Shown here: positions 42,481 through 51,319 of the stretch, in pieces | How the letters are laid out: the number at the start of each line of letters is the position of its first letter | Position numbering within the stretch: position 1 is the stretch's first letter | DNA from: Macrococcoides animalis | GTDB lineage: Bacteria; Bacillota; Bacilli; Staphylococcales; Staphylococcaceae | Direction: 5' to 3' | DNA: 64,000 bases | Assembly (NCBI RefSeq): GCF_047425875.1 | Contig: NZ_CP179727.1 | Span: 1,922,001 to 1,986,000, forward strand | The notes under the pieces: model-generated | What the model saw: the letters and a program-made list of their open reading frames with translations, nothing else | Database searches by the model: none | Told to the model about the DNA's origin: nothing | Position numbers and translations under genes: made by a program

Positions 42481-42661
42481 TTTCATTTGGAAACAGGCTC
42501 TGTTCCAAATTACTTAAGATTATATAAGTTTCTTCATCTAAAGATTCGATTTTCTGTTCATCTGAAAACAGTGATTCAATAATTTCGATATCAATATCTG
42601 TGGCTGTAGATATTTGATAAGCAGTTAATCTACCTTTAAATAGATATGGAAGACGTTTCAT
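42455..42661 (-). CDS. Hypothetical 68-residue HTH-like protein
   Basis: Not recognised. MKRLPYLFKGRLTAYQISTATDIDIEIIESLFSDEQ... reads like a small helix-turn-helix (residues ~13-35: AYQISTATDIDIEIIESLF) with an acidic tail. Small Firmicute proteins with a leading 'tolerates or selects regulator' HTH look like this, but no family is assigned. AAGGGTG is 6 nt before ATG, and a TTTATA-N17-TATAAT promoter lies upstream. Expression therefore seems real; a DNA-binding role is only a possibility. Confidence 0.68.
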   Translation of the reverse strand: MKRLPYLFKGRLTAYQISTATDIDIEIIESLFSDEQKIESLDEETYIILSNLEQSLFPNEIKNNETSA

Positions 42662-42765
42662 TCAATCACCCTTAACTAAGTTTTTATTTTATTATATCTG
42701 ATACATTATGTAATATAAAGTCTTTGTCTAAAGAATACATATCATTATCGCATAAAACCTATAAT

Positions 42766-42786
42766 TTGTACACAATTTATATACAA
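42766..42786 (+). repeat. Inverted repeat in the nagE promoter region
   Basis: TTGTA (42766-42770) and TACAA (42782-42786), 11-nt gap, right after a TATAAT at 42760-42765. Possible operator. A weak cre-like TTGTAATCGATG also lies at 42805-42820. Confidence 0.35.
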
Positions 42787-42873
42787 ATAACATTAAAAAA
42801 TGTATTGTAATCGATGTATTTAAATAATAAAATAAGGTGCAAAGTAAAAATAAATTTCATAGGAGGTAAGGAG

Positions 42874-44358
42874 ATGTATTCATTCTTACAAAGATTAGGT
42901 AGAAGTTTAATGTTACCAGTAGCTGTATTACCAGCAGCGGCTTTATTACTTGGTATTGGATACTGGATTGATCCAACAGGATGGGGGGTGAATAATCCTG
43001 TTGCAGGATTCTTAATTAAATCTGGTGGCGCAATACTTGATAATTTAGGTTTATTATTTGCTATTGGTGTGGCACTTGGTATGTCTAAATCAAGGGATGG
43101 TGCGGTAGCTTTAGCAGCTGTTGTTGGATTTTTAGTCGTAACTACAGTGTTATCTCAAGATTCAGTAGCCAACTTATTGCATATCAAACTTGAAAAAGTT
43201 GATATGAGTTTTGGAAAAATTAACAACGTTTTTATAGGTTTACTCGTTGGATTTATTTCATCTTGGACATTTAATAAATTCCACCAAACTGAATTACCAA
43301 CTGCATTCGCATTTTTTAGTGGTAGACGATTAGTACCAATTTTAACTTCAGTATTTGCTATGATTTTATCTGTTATCTTACTATTTGTTTGGCCATTCTT
43401 CTTTGGTTTACTTGTTTCATTCGGGGAGTGGATGATTGGATTAGGGGCTGTTGGTGCTGGTCTATTTGGATTCTTTAACAGGTTATTGATACCAACTGGA
43501 TTACATCATGCATTAAATGCAGTATTTTGGTTTGATGTAGCAGGTATCAATGACATTGGTAAGTTTCAAAGTAAAGATGCAGTGAAGGGTGTAACAGGTA
43601 TGTATCAAGCTGGTTTCTTCCCTGTAATGATGTTCGGTATACCTGGTGCTGCATTAGCTATGTATCATTCAGCTAAATCAGAGCGTAAAAAAGCCGTTGC
43701 AGGTATATTCTTAGCAGGTGCAGTAGCAGCATTTATCACTGGTGTAACAGAACCAGTAGAATTCTTGTTCTTATTTATTGCACCTAGTTTATATTTAATT
43801 CACGCTGTATTAACAGGTATCTCAATGTTTATTGCAGCAACTTTCCATTGGACAGCAGGCTTTGGATTTAGTGCTGGAGCAATAGATTTCTTATTATCTA
43901 CTAGGAACCCAAATGCGAATCATCCATTGATGTTGTTGGCATTAGGTTTAGTATATTTCGTTTTATATTACGTCATCTTTAGAGCTGTAATTAAATTACA
44001 AGATATTAAAACACCAGGGCGTGAATCTGATGAAGATATTGCAAAAATGATTGCGCAAGAAAACGAAGATATGGGTCATACTACTACAGAAAAGAATGAT
44101 AACATTATCCAACCTAGTAAATATGATTCACTAGCTCAATCAGTCATTGCTGGTGTGGGTGGTAAAGAGAATATTGAAACAGTAACAAACTGTGCAACAC
44201 GTTTACGTTTTGAATTAAAGGATAATTCATTAGTAGATGAGTCTATAATTAAACGTGCAGGTGCAACTGGTGTAATGAAAGTAGGACGTAAGAACGCTCA
44301 AGTCATTATTGGGACACATGTTCAACAAGTTGCTGATGTTGTAGATAAATACTTATAA
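42874..44358 (+). CDS. nagE: PTS N-acetylglucosamine-type transporter, EIICB
   Basis: 494 residues. EIIC membrane domain (residues ~1-385; SLMLPVAVLPAAALLLGIGYWIDP, FNRLLIPTGLHHALNAVFWFD, TGVTEPVEFLFLF), then a linker and an EIIB domain with the phosphorylated cysteine in TVTNCATRLRF (around residue 450). No EIIA domain, so it needs a separate EIIA. The sequence is closest in memory to staphylococcal NagE; glucose uptake is possible. Start ATG 42874 has AGGAGGTAAGGAG upstream; an ATG 60 nt earlier lacks one. Confidence 0.88.
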   Translation: MYSFLQRLGRSLMLPVAVLPAAALLLGIGYWIDPTGWGVNNPVAGFLIKSGGAILDNLGLLFAIGVALGMSKSRDGAVALAAVVGFLVVTTVLSQDSVANLLHIKLEKVDMSFGKINNVFIGLLVGFISSWTFNKFHQTELPTAFAFFSGRRLVPILTSVFAMILSVILLFVWPFFFGLLVSFGEWMIGLGAVGAGLFGFFNRLLIPTGLHHALNAVFWFDVAGINDIGKFQSKDAVKGVTGMYQAGFFPVMMFGIPGAALAMYHSAKSERKKAVAGIFLAGAVAAFITGVTEPVEFLFLFIAPSLYLIHAVLTGISMFIAATFHWTAGFGFSAGAIDFLLSTRNPNANHPLMLLALGLVYFVLYYVIFRAVIKLQDIKTPGRESDEDIAKMIAQENEDMGHTTTEKNDNIIQPSKYDSLAQSVIAGVGGKENIETVTNCATRLRFELKDNSLVDESIIKRAGATGVMKVGRKNAQVIIGTHVQQVADVVDKYL

Positions 44359-44362
44359 GATC

Positions 44363-44389
44363 AAAGAGACCTTCAAGGTCTCTTTTTTT
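44363..44389 (+). terminator. Terminator after nagE
   Basis: AAAGAGACCTT pairs with AAGGTCTCTTT around a single C (loop widens in RNA), then T-run. Confidence 0.9.
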
Positions 44390-44394
44390 ACATA

Positions 44395-44419
44395 AAAATA
44401 CCGCTCAAGTGAGCGGTAT
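44395..44419 (-). terminator. Terminator of the symporter gene
   Basis: ATACCGCTCA pairs with TGAGCGGTAT; on the minus strand it is followed by TTTTTATG. Confidence 0.85.
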
Positions 44420-44424
44420 GCTTC

Positions 44425-45732
44425 TTATTTCTTTTTAAATGTTTCGTAATATTTACGACCTTTTTCATAATCCAGTCGGTTTTCCCATCGTGCGATAACT
44501 AATGTTGATAATGAGTTACCTACAACATTAACCACTGTTCGCATCATGTCGAGAATACGGTCTATACCAATAATTAATGCTAATCCTTCAGGGTGAATGT
44601 TCATTGCTGTAAGTGTTGTAATTAACACGACAATTGAAGTGCCTGGTACGGCAGCCATCCCTTTAGAAGTCAACATTAACGTCAGTAATAGTATTAATTG
44701 TTCCATCACTGAAAGGTGTACACCATACATTTGCGCAATCGTCAGTGCTGCAATAGATTGGTATAATGCTGATCCGTCTAAATTAAAAGTATAACCTGTT
44801 GGTACTACGAAGGAAACGATTTCCTTTGGTGCACCGAATTTCTCCATTTTTTCCATAATCTTTGGTAATACTGTTTCAGAACTTGAAGTAGAGAAAGCTA
44901 AGATTAATTCTTCTTTTAAGATAACAAGTAGGTGGAAGATGTTGATTTTACATAGCGCAGCTACGCCTCCAAGAACAACTATTATGAAAAATACCATAGA
45001 TCCAGCAACTACAAGTGCTAACTTTCCAAGTGGAATTAATGCACCTAACCCTAAGTTAATGATTGTAACTGCCATAAACGCAAATACACCGATTGGCGCA
45101 TATTTCATGATTTGGTTTGTCATCCAGAAGATAACATCTAAGAAGCCGTCGAAAAATGCTTTAACGGGCTCTCCTTTTTTACCAATTGCAGCTAATCCTA
45201 ATCCAAAGAATACTGAGAAGAAGATTACTGGTAATAGCTGGCCTTGCGCCATTGAATCAATAATATTCGTTGGAATAATATTGACGATTGTATCTATCAT
45301 ATGATTACCATAAGTAGATTCTGCAGCTGCTTCTGCATTCGCTGCATATTTCGTAACGTCACCTTTTGGGAGTAGGTTTTTATCAATACCTGAACCTGGT
45401 TTGAAGACATTAGCAAAAATAATACCTAGTCCAATTGCAATTGTTGTAATAACTTCGAAGTAAAGTAGTGTTTTCCATCCGTAACGTCCTACTGTTTTCA
45501 TATCTCCAGTACCTGCAATAGATATAACTAGAGAACAGAAAACAATCGGTACAACAATCATTTTAATTAAATGTAAGAAGATATCTCCTAATGGCTGAAA
45601 GTAGTTAACATACTCTGTTTTACCATTTAGCATTGCACCAACCACGACACCTAGAACAAGTGCGAGTAATATCTGCATAGGTAAGCTTATCAATTTCTTT
45701 TTAGGTTTTTTTATCTCTGTAACTGAACTCAT
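44425..45732 (-). CDS. Dicarboxylate/amino acid:cation symporter (GltT-like)
   Basis: 435 residues, DAACS family. Helices in the expected number and the substrate-binding signatures AFSTSSSETVLPKIME, GYTFNLDGSALYQS, SKGMAAVPGTS and DRILDMMRTVVNVVGNSLS are clear. It imports glutamate, aspartate or C4-dicarboxylates with H+ or Na+; the S-rich SSSET loop resembles GltT/GltP, so glutamate is my first guess. AGAGGGATGAAAAA precedes ATG. Divergent from the HAD gene; a CodY-like box lies in the shared spacer. Confidence 0.9.
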   Translation of the reverse strand: MSSVTEIKKPKKKLISLPMQILLALVLGVVVGAMLNGKTEYVNYFQPLGDIFLHLIKMIVVPIVFCSLVISIAGTGDMKTVGRYGWKTLLYFEVITTIAIGLGIIFANVFKPGSGIDKNLLPKGDVTKYAANAEAAAESTYGNHMIDTIVNIIPTNIIDSMAQGQLLPVIFFSVFFGLGLAAIGKKGEPVKAFFDGFLDVIFWMTNQIMKYAPIGVFAFMAVTIINLGLGALIPLGKLALVVAGSMVFFIIVVLGGVAALCKINIFHLLVILKEELILAFSTSSSETVLPKIMEKMEKFGAPKEIVSFVVPTGYTFNLDGSALYQSIAALTIAQMYGVHLSVMEQLILLLTLMLTSKGMAAVPGTSIVVLITTLTAMNIHPEGLALIIGIDRILDMMRTVVNVVGNSLSTLVIARWENRLDYEKGRKYYETFKKK

Positions 45733-45807
45733 TTTTTCATCCCTCTTTTCTTCCGTACTTGATTATTTTAGTTTTAAAAATGAAAGATGTCAATTTTTAT
45801 TTTGTAC

Positions 45808-45822
45808 AAATGTCTGAAAATT
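45808..45822. promoter_or_regulatory. CodY-like box between the symporter and HAD genes
   Basis: AAATGTCTGAAAATT matches the CodY consensus AATTTTCWGAAAATT at 13 of 15 positions. It overlaps the -35 region of the HAD promoter (TATAAT at 45838-45843). Confidence 0.55.
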
Positions 45823-45873
45823 CTGTAGTTATTATGTTATAATAATATCATTATTATTTAGAGGTGATATAAA

Positions 45874-46971
45874 ATGAAACAAATTATTTTTGATGTAGAT
45901 GGTGTATTTTTAAGTGAAGAAAGGTGTTTCGATGTAACCGCTATCACTGTATTTGAATTACTATATGGTAAACATTATCTTGATTTATCTGGTGATGATA
46001 TTTCAGTATTATTGACAGATGAAGAAATAGCCTCAATTCGTAGAAAAATATTATATAAAGATAATATTCTGAGAAAACTTAAAGATAAAGGGCTCAATTC
46101 TAACTGGGATATGCTATTTATCATTTTTAGTATACATTTGATAGAGTTAATAAAACGAAACAGAAGTCAATTTAATAATGACTTTAATCATATTGATTTG
46201 AAATGGTTACAAGAAGCAAAGTTTTCAGATGAATTAATTAATTATGAGTTACCTCTTTCGTTCATCTCAAATGTACCTAGTGGTAAATTGGAAGTCTATG
46301 ATCATTTGGTTACATATGCGAGTGAGGAATTACAGACAGATGCTGTTGAAAGTTTCCAATTAAAGAGTTCATTATGGAATATATCTCAAAATGTTTATCA
46401 AGAATGGTATTTAGGTGAGGCATATCATTTTGAGACTTCTGGAAAAGAAAGTTTATTAAAGGGAAAACCAGGTTATTTGAAAAATGAGGTAATTATACAA
46501 CCTGCTGATAAAATAAAAAAAGTCCTCGATCGAATTAAAGAAAAAGGGTATATTATTGGTATTGCTACAGGTCGTCCAAGAATAGAAACACTAGTGCCTT
46601 TTGAATCGTTTGATTTACTATCATATTTTGACGAAAATAAAATTGTAACGGCATCAGAAGTATTAGATGCTGAGCGAATGTTCCCTGAACATCGACCACT
46701 TGGCAAACCACATCCATTCTGTTATTTAGCTAGTTATCATGGCAATAATCCATCTCATTATTTAGATTATATTAATGGGGAATGTGTAGAAAAATCAGAG
46801 TTTATAATAGTGGGAGATTCTTTAGCCGACTATTATTGTGCCAAAGCTATTGGCGCAACATTTGTTGCAACTTTAACAGGTGTGAAAGGGCAGTCTGAAC
46901 GTTCTACTTTTGAAGACTTGCAGGCGGATTATATAATCGATGATATTTTAGATTTAGACAAAATTTTATAA
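45874..46971 (+). CDS. HAD-family hydrolase, possible phosphoserine phosphatase
   Basis: 365 residues. HAD motif I IIFDVDGVFLSEE (D7, D9), motif II IATGRPRIE (about residue 230), lysine motif GKPHPFCYL and motif IV IIVGDSLADYYCAKAIGAT. A large cap insertion between motifs I and II (residues ~20-205) sets it apart from simple small HADs. The family hydrolyses phosphomonoesters; the substrate cannot be read. It is convergent with the serA operon across a shared terminator and has a CodY-like box at its promoter, as does that operon, so a phosphoserine phosphatase role is a reasonable guess. Confidence 0.87.
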   Translation: MKQIIFDVDGVFLSEERCFDVTAITVFELLYGKHYLDLSGDDISVLLTDEEIASIRRKILYKDNILRKLKDKGLNSNWDMLFIIFSIHLIELIKRNRSQFNNDFNHIDLKWLQEAKFSDELINYELPLSFISNVPSGKLEVYDHLVTYASEELQTDAVESFQLKSSLWNISQNVYQEWYLGEAYHFETSGKESLLKGKPGYLKNEVIIQPADKIKKVLDRIKEKGYIIGIATGRPRIETLVPFESFDLLSYFDENKIVTASEVLDAERMFPEHRPLGKPHPFCYLASYHGNNPSHYLDYINGECVEKSEFIIVGDSLADYYCAKAIGATFVATLTGVKGQSERSTFEDLQADYIIDDILDLDKIL

Positions 46972-46986
46972 TAATATAAGTAGAGC

Positions 46987-47030
46987 AACAAAAATAGGCC
47001 AATCATTAACGAATGATTGGCCTATTTTTG
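46987..47030. terminator. Bidirectional terminator between HAD gene and serA
   Basis: AAAAATAGGCCAATCATT pairs with AATGATTGGCCTATTTTT; both strands carry U-runs. Confidence 0.95.
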
Positions 47031-48611
47031 TTATAACTCAATATTTTTTACTTGAATAAATCCTTCAATTGACTTTAATGCGGTGATAACATCTTCATTT
47101 ACTTCGCTATCGACAGTTAAAGTCATAATAGCTTGTCCACCTTTATCATGACGGCCTAGTTGCATTGAACCAATATTGATATTGAATTCACCTAATACTT
47201 TTCCTGTTTTACCGATAACACCCGGTTGATCGATATGTTCAATGTAAAGATTATGTGCTTCAGGTTTGAAGTCTACAGGATAACTGTTTATTTTAACAAT
47301 TCTTGGCCCATAACTTTTAAGAACTGTTGCGCCGATTGTCACTTTATTATTATCATTTTCTAGTGTGATTTCTAAATAATTTGTAAAATGATCTGCATCT
47401 TTATTTTTTTCGATTTGATAAACTACATGTTGTTCATTAAGTAAATATAATGCATTAATAATGTTGACGTTTTCCATTAATTTATTTTTCAGTATATGCA
47501 TGACAATCGTACGTGTTAATAAAGAGGTGTCATCTAGCGCAAGTTCACCATTATATTTTAATAGAATCTTACTTGGGCCATCATTAAATAGGATTGTTGC
47601 TACTTTTCCTGCTAATTCGGCTACTTCTATAAATGGCGCAGCTTCTTTTGTGATTTTTTGTGTCATGACGGGTGCATTAATTGCATGTGTGACATTTTGT
47701 TGCGTAAAAATTTCGATAACTTCTTCGGCTACAGAAATAGCAACTTTTTCTTGAGCTTCTATAGTAGATGCACCAAGGTGTGGTGTGACAACAATTTTAG
47801 GATGATGAATGATAGGTTGGTGTAATGGAGGCTCTATGTCAAAGACATCTAAGGCAGCTCCTCGAATTTCATTTTCATCCAATGCATTAATTAAATCAGC
47901 TTCTACGATAATACCACCACGTGCAACGTTAACAATAAGGAGATTATCTTTTGCTTGTTTAAAGAAATTAGCATTTATCATACCCTTTGTTTTATCTGTT
48001 AAAGGCGTATGGACCGTTATCACATCTGCATTATCACGAATTTCTTCTACTGTAGCATTTGTGACTTCCAAACCTTGCGCTTTATCATTCGTTAAAAATG
48101 GATCATAAGCTAATACTTTCATACCAAAACTTTGTAAACGTTTTGCAACACCTTGGCCAATTCGACCAAAGCCTATGATACCCAGTGTTTTATTTTGTAA
48201 CTCTAATCCTTGATATTTTTTTCTATTCCATTCATCATTTTGTAAATCATAATGTGCTTGAGGAATATTTCTAACAAGTGATAGAATCATTGCGACAGTG
48301 TGTTCAGTTGCTGAGATGGTATTGCCATCTGGTGCATTTATGACAATAATACCTCTTTTAGTTGCTGCATCAATATCGATATTGTCGACTCCAACACCTG
48401 CACGTGCGATTACTTTTAGTGAACTATTTTCAATAATTGGTGCCGAAAGTGTTGTTGCACTTCTAAGTAATGCACCATCATAGTGCTTTAATACTTCTAT
48501 TAATTCTTGTTCAGACTTATTGTGATGTATATCTACAACAAAATCCGGATGTTCTATTAATGCATTCAACCCCGTATCACTGATTTCATCTAATACAGCT
48601 ATTTTATACAT
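47031..48611 (-). CDS. serA: D-3-phosphoglycerate dehydrogenase
   Basis: 526 residues. Catalytic and NAD-binding domains to ~310 (GIIGFGRIGQGVAKRL Rossmann motif, INVARGGIIVEAD, DVFDIEPPLHQP, TPHLGASTIEAQ), an intervening ASB domain, and a C-terminal ACT domain (~455-526; NLYIEHIDQPGVIGKTGKVLGE). It starts serine synthesis from 3-phosphoglycerate; the ACT domain is the usual serine sensor. CCAGGAGG precedes the ATG. Its start lies inside the end of the upstream aminotransferase gene (13-nt overlap), so the two are one operon. Confidence 0.97.
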   Translation of the reverse strand: MYKIAVLDEISDTGLNALIEHPDFVVDIHHNKSEQELIEVLKHYDGALLRSATTLSAPIIENSSLKVIARAGVGVDNIDIDAATKRGIIVINAPDGNTISATEHTVAMILSLVRNIPQAHYDLQNDEWNRKKYQGLELQNKTLGIIGFGRIGQGVAKRLQSFGMKVLAYDPFLTNDKAQGLEVTNATVEEIRDNADVITVHTPLTDKTKGMINANFFKQAKDNLLIVNVARGGIIVEADLINALDENEIRGAALDVFDIEPPLHQPIIHHPKIVVTPHLGASTIEAQEKVAISVAEEVIEIFTQQNVTHAINAPVMTQKITKEAAPFIEVAELAGKVATILFNDGPSKILLKYNGELALDDTSLLTRTIVMHILKNKLMENVNIINALYLLNEQHVVYQIEKNKDADHFTNYLEITLENDNNKVTIGATVLKSYGPRIVKINSYPVDFKPEAHNLYIEHIDQPGVIGKTGKVLGEFNINIGSMQLGRHDKGGQAIMTLTVDSEVNEDVITALKSIEGFIQVKNIEL

Positions 48612-49756
48612 GAAATAACCTCCTGGAATGCTGTTAATCCCTTACCTAAATAAGATTTCCCTCTTATGTCTGACAATATGATTTCTAAAGCACTGATAAC
48701 TTTCAACATATCAAAGGGTGTAACGTAACCCATATGGCCGATACGTAATATTTTTCCTTTTAAATGAGCTTGTCCACCTGCAATGGTTATATTAAAGTCT
48801 GAAAGAAGTCGAGACTTAATTATATTAATCTCTGTTTGGATAGGCACGATAGCTGTAACTGTTGGAGATGCATCTTTATCATCTACGAAGAGTGGGATAT
48901 CTAATGCTTTTAATGCACTTCTTAATCCGTCACGACAAGCATAGTGACGTTTCACTGTATTTTCGAATCCTTCTGATTCTACTATTTCTAACATGCCTCG
49001 AATACTTTGTATAAGTCCGATTGGAGGTGTGAATGGTGTAGTATCATCGAATAATTTATTAATATATAAAGATAGATTAAAATAGAATTTGTCTGATTTG
49101 CTTGAAGCTATTTTCTTTCTGCTTTCAGCCGTATATGCTACAAATCCCATCCCTGCAGGTAACATAAGAGCTTTTTGGCTACCTGCTACAAGAATATCTA
49201 CTTTATCTCTGCTCATATCCATATCATATGCACCAATTATGCTAACGCCATCTACCACAAACAGTACATTATCATCTATTGATTTGATATAATGACCTAT
49301 TTGTTCAATAGGGTGAATGACAGTGGTAGAAGTCTCACATAGTTGTGTAAAAACAGCTTTAATGGGCTGAGTTAATTGATTATAAAAAGACATAAAAGCA
49401 GTCATATTTAAAGCTTTACCCCATTCAATTTCAAATACATGGAGGTGATAATGATATGCTTCGGCAATTTTCTTAAAGCGGTTACCAAAAGCACCACTTA
49501 CAATGACAACAATATGATCATCTTTATCGACCGTATTGACCATTGCAGTTTCTAAAGCACTTGTTCCACTTCCTGCCAATATTACAACAGGTTGATCAGT
49601 ACCAAATATGGGTGCCAAACCTTTACTGACATCATGCAGAATTTTTTGGAAAGATTCTGTACGATGACCAATCATTGGTAAAGTTAAATAATGATTAACG
49701 ATATCAGGAATAGGTGTTGGACCGGGAGAGAGTAGAACGGGTTGATTTAAGTACAT
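48599..49756 (-). CDS. Class V aminotransferase, serine-pyruvate/phosphoserine-type
   Basis: 385-residue PLP enzyme, alanine-glyoxylate/serine-pyruvate aminotransferase family. It starts MYLNQPVLLSPGPTPIPD; GSGTSALETAMVN, VDGVSIIGAYDMD and VAGSQKALMLPAGMGF (PLP lysine) are clear. Old staphylococcal annotation calls the homologue a 42 kDa hydrogenase subunit, which is a misnomer. No serC-type gene is visible here, and overlap with serA suggests it supplies the transamination step of serine synthesis. I start at 49756, where GAGGTGG is 7 nt upstream, rather than at the ATG ten codons earlier. A CodY-like box lies 84 nt upstream. Confidence 0.88.
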   Translation of the reverse strand: MYLNQPVLLSPGPTPIPDIVNHYLTLPMIGHRTESFQKILHDVSKGLAPIFGTDQPVVILAGSGTSALETAMVNTVDKDDHIVVIVSGAFGNRFKKIAEAYHYHLHVFEIEWGKALNMTAFMSFYNQLTQPIKAVFTQLCETSTTVIHPIEQIGHYIKSIDDNVLFVVDGVSIIGAYDMDMSRDKVDILVAGSQKALMLPAGMGFVAYTAESRKKIASSKSDKFYFNLSLYINKLFDDTTPFTPPIGLIQSIRGMLEIVESEGFENTVKRHYACRDGLRSALKALDIPLFVDDKDASPTVTAIVPIQTEINIIKSRLLSDFNITIAGGQAHLKGKILRIGHMGYVTPFDMLKVISALEIILSDIRGKSYLGKGLTAFQEVISCIK

Positions 49757-49839
49757 CTTTGACCACCTCATTTCAAATGTTGTCACTAGTTTAACAGATG
49801 TCTTTCTAGAGTGGAATAGCGATTAGTGAATTTAAGGTG

Positions 49840-49854
49840 AATTTTATGAAAATC
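49840..49854. promoter_or_regulatory. CodY-like box upstream of the aminotransferase-serA operon
   Basis: AATTTTATGAAAATC matches AATTTTCWGAAAATT at 13 of 15 positions. Located 84-98 nt upstream of the operon start codon. Confidence 0.55.
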
Positions 49855-49891
49855 TATATAATTTATTGTATTAAAATTATTGTTTTGGAAT

Positions 49892-50356
49892 TTAATGTGA
49901 CGATATTACCATGTTATTCAAATAAATAGCATTAATTTGAACAGATACATTGCCTTGAATTGCACGTGTTATCATGCAACTTTTTTCTGCTTTATTAATA
50001 AGTCTTAGTAGTTTACTTAAGTCGATTTCATCTATAGTTATATTTTGTGTAGATAAGTAAACCTCATATGTTATACTTTCAAACGTCTGTAAACCTTTTT
50101 CAACCGAAATAGTAGCTATTGCGTCAACATAGTCCACTTCTGTATATATTTTATTCTTCTCGAAATAAGAACTCATCGTAATCGTAAAACAAGTGACAGC
50201 AGCTGATAATAACATTTCATCCGGATTTGTACCGATATCAGGGCCGTTCATTTCTACAGGAATTGAAATTTGAGATTTTAAATGTTTATTTTCTATCGTT
50301 CCAACCCCGTTATAACCACCTTTAAATTTCGCTGTGCACTTAAATGTGTGTTTCAT
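49892..50356 (-). CDS. OsmC/Ohr-family peroxiredoxin-like protein
   Basis: 154 residues, SACOL-type OsmC family member. IGTNPDEMLLSAAVTCFTITMSS holds the first conserved cysteine and KAEKSCMITRAI the second, the pair that reduces organic hydroperoxides in this family. I start at ATG 50356 (MKHTFK), because at the ATG 50368 the AGGAG directly abuts the codon. TTGATA-N15-TATAAT lies upstream. Stands alone between the aminotransferase operon and rpsD. Confidence 0.88.
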   Translation of the reverse strand: MKHTFKCTAKFKGGYNGVGTIENKHLKSQISIPVEMNGPDIGTNPDEMLLSAAVTCFTITMSSYFEKNKIYTEVDYVDAIATISVEKGLQTFESITYEVYLSTQNITIDEIDLSKLLRLINKAEKSCMITRAIQGNVSVQINAIYLNNMVISSH

Positions 50357-50451
50357 ATTAATATTCATCTCCTAAATATATTTAAATTTATATTCATTAT
50401 ACTGGAAACAGTAATATATCAATCTATAAAATGATTGAGAAGTGAAAATTC

Positions 50452-50485
50452 AAAAAAAAACACCAATCGAATGATTGATGTTTTT
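50452..50485 (-). terminator. Terminator of rpsD
   Basis: On the minus strand a stem of AAAACATCAATC with GATTGGTGTTTT (one mismatch) followed by nine or more U. Confidence 0.8.
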
Positions 50486-50496
50486 GGTTGAACTTA

Positions 50497-51099
50497 TTAA
50501 CGAGAGTAGTACTCAACGATTAATTGTTCATTAATTTCAGCTGATAATTCACTACGTTCTGGAACGCGTACGAATGTACCTTCTATTTTTTCAGCATCGA
50601 ACGTTAAGTATTCAGGAACATGGTTAGATAATTCAACTGATTCAACGATGATGTTTAATTTTTGTGATTTTTCACGAACTGAAATTACTTGACCAGGTTT
50701 TAATTGGTATGATGGGATGTCTACGCGAGCGCCATCTACCATGATGTGACCGTGGTTTACTAATTGACGAGCTTGACGACGAGTACGCGCTAAACCTAAT
50801 TGGTATACTACTGCATCTAAACGAGAAGCAAGTAATGCCATGAAGTTAGCACCGTGAATACCTTTCATTTTACCAGCACGGTCAAAGATTGTGCGGAATT
50901 GACGTTCATTGATTCCGTACATGTAACGTAATTTTTGTTTCTCTTGTAATTGTAAACCATATTCAGATAATTTTTTACGTTGGTTAGGACCGTGTTGTCC
51001 TGGTGCATAAGGGCGTCTTTCTAATTCTTTACCAGTGCCGCTTAAAGAGATACCTAAACGACGAGATTTTTTCCAAGTTGAACCTGTAAAACGAGCCAT
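50497..51099 (-). CDS. rpsD: 30S ribosomal protein S4
   Basis: 200 residues. MARFTGSTWKKSRRLGISLSGTGKEL, PYAPGQHGPNQRKKLSEYGLQL, and the S4 domain (ASRLDAVVYQLGLARTRRQARQLVNHGHIMVDG). Primary rRNA-binding protein that starts 30S body assembly. AGAGGAGG is spaced 8-9 nt from ATG. A solitary gene, as in other Firmicutes, with its own consensus promoter and a structured leader through which S4 can repress its own synthesis. Confidence 0.98.
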   Translation of the reverse strand: MARFTGSTWKKSRRLGISLSGTGKELERRPYAPGQHGPNQRKKLSEYGLQLQEKQKLRYMYGINERQFRTIFDRAGKMKGIHGANFMALLASRLDAVVYQLGLARTRRQARQLVNHGHIMVDGARVDIPSYQLKPGQVISVREKSQKLNIIVESVELSNHVPEYLTFDAEKIEGTFVRVPERSELSAEINEQLIVEYYSR

Positions 51100-51164
51100 A
51101 ATGTGACTCCTCCTCTTATTTTGTTTTTTATGTAAAAAACAAAAACGTGATAAATGCTAAAGAA

Positions 51165-51250
51165 CGATATAATGTCATTCCGTGCCTTCGCCTTATAGCT
51201 TCGGTTACGCAACACGCCAACATAGGGGACATCATAGAGCGTCTTAATAT
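51165..51250 (-). ncRNA. S4-type autoregulatory leader of rpsD
   Basis: Core structured segment of the 180-nt rpsD 5' leader, markedly GC-richer than the spacers around it. On the minus strand ATGATGTC (51236-51229) can pair with GACATTAT (51177-51170), and CGTG with CACG inside. The 3' part is AT-rich down to the ribosome site. Bacillus rpsD has an S4-binding leader in this place; assignment here is by position and composition, not by alignment. Confidence 0.72.
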
Positions 51251-51284
51251 TTATCTGCTATCTTCGTTTATTCACATAGATGTT

Positions 51285-51312
51285 ATTATATCACGCTGAT
51301 TATATTTGTCAA
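51285..51312 (-). promoter_or_regulatory. SigA promoter of rpsD
   Basis: Minus strand TTGACA (51312-51307), 16-nt spacer, TATAAT (51290-51285): both hexamers are exact consensus. Confidence 0.92.
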
Positions 51313-51319
51313 CAACAAA

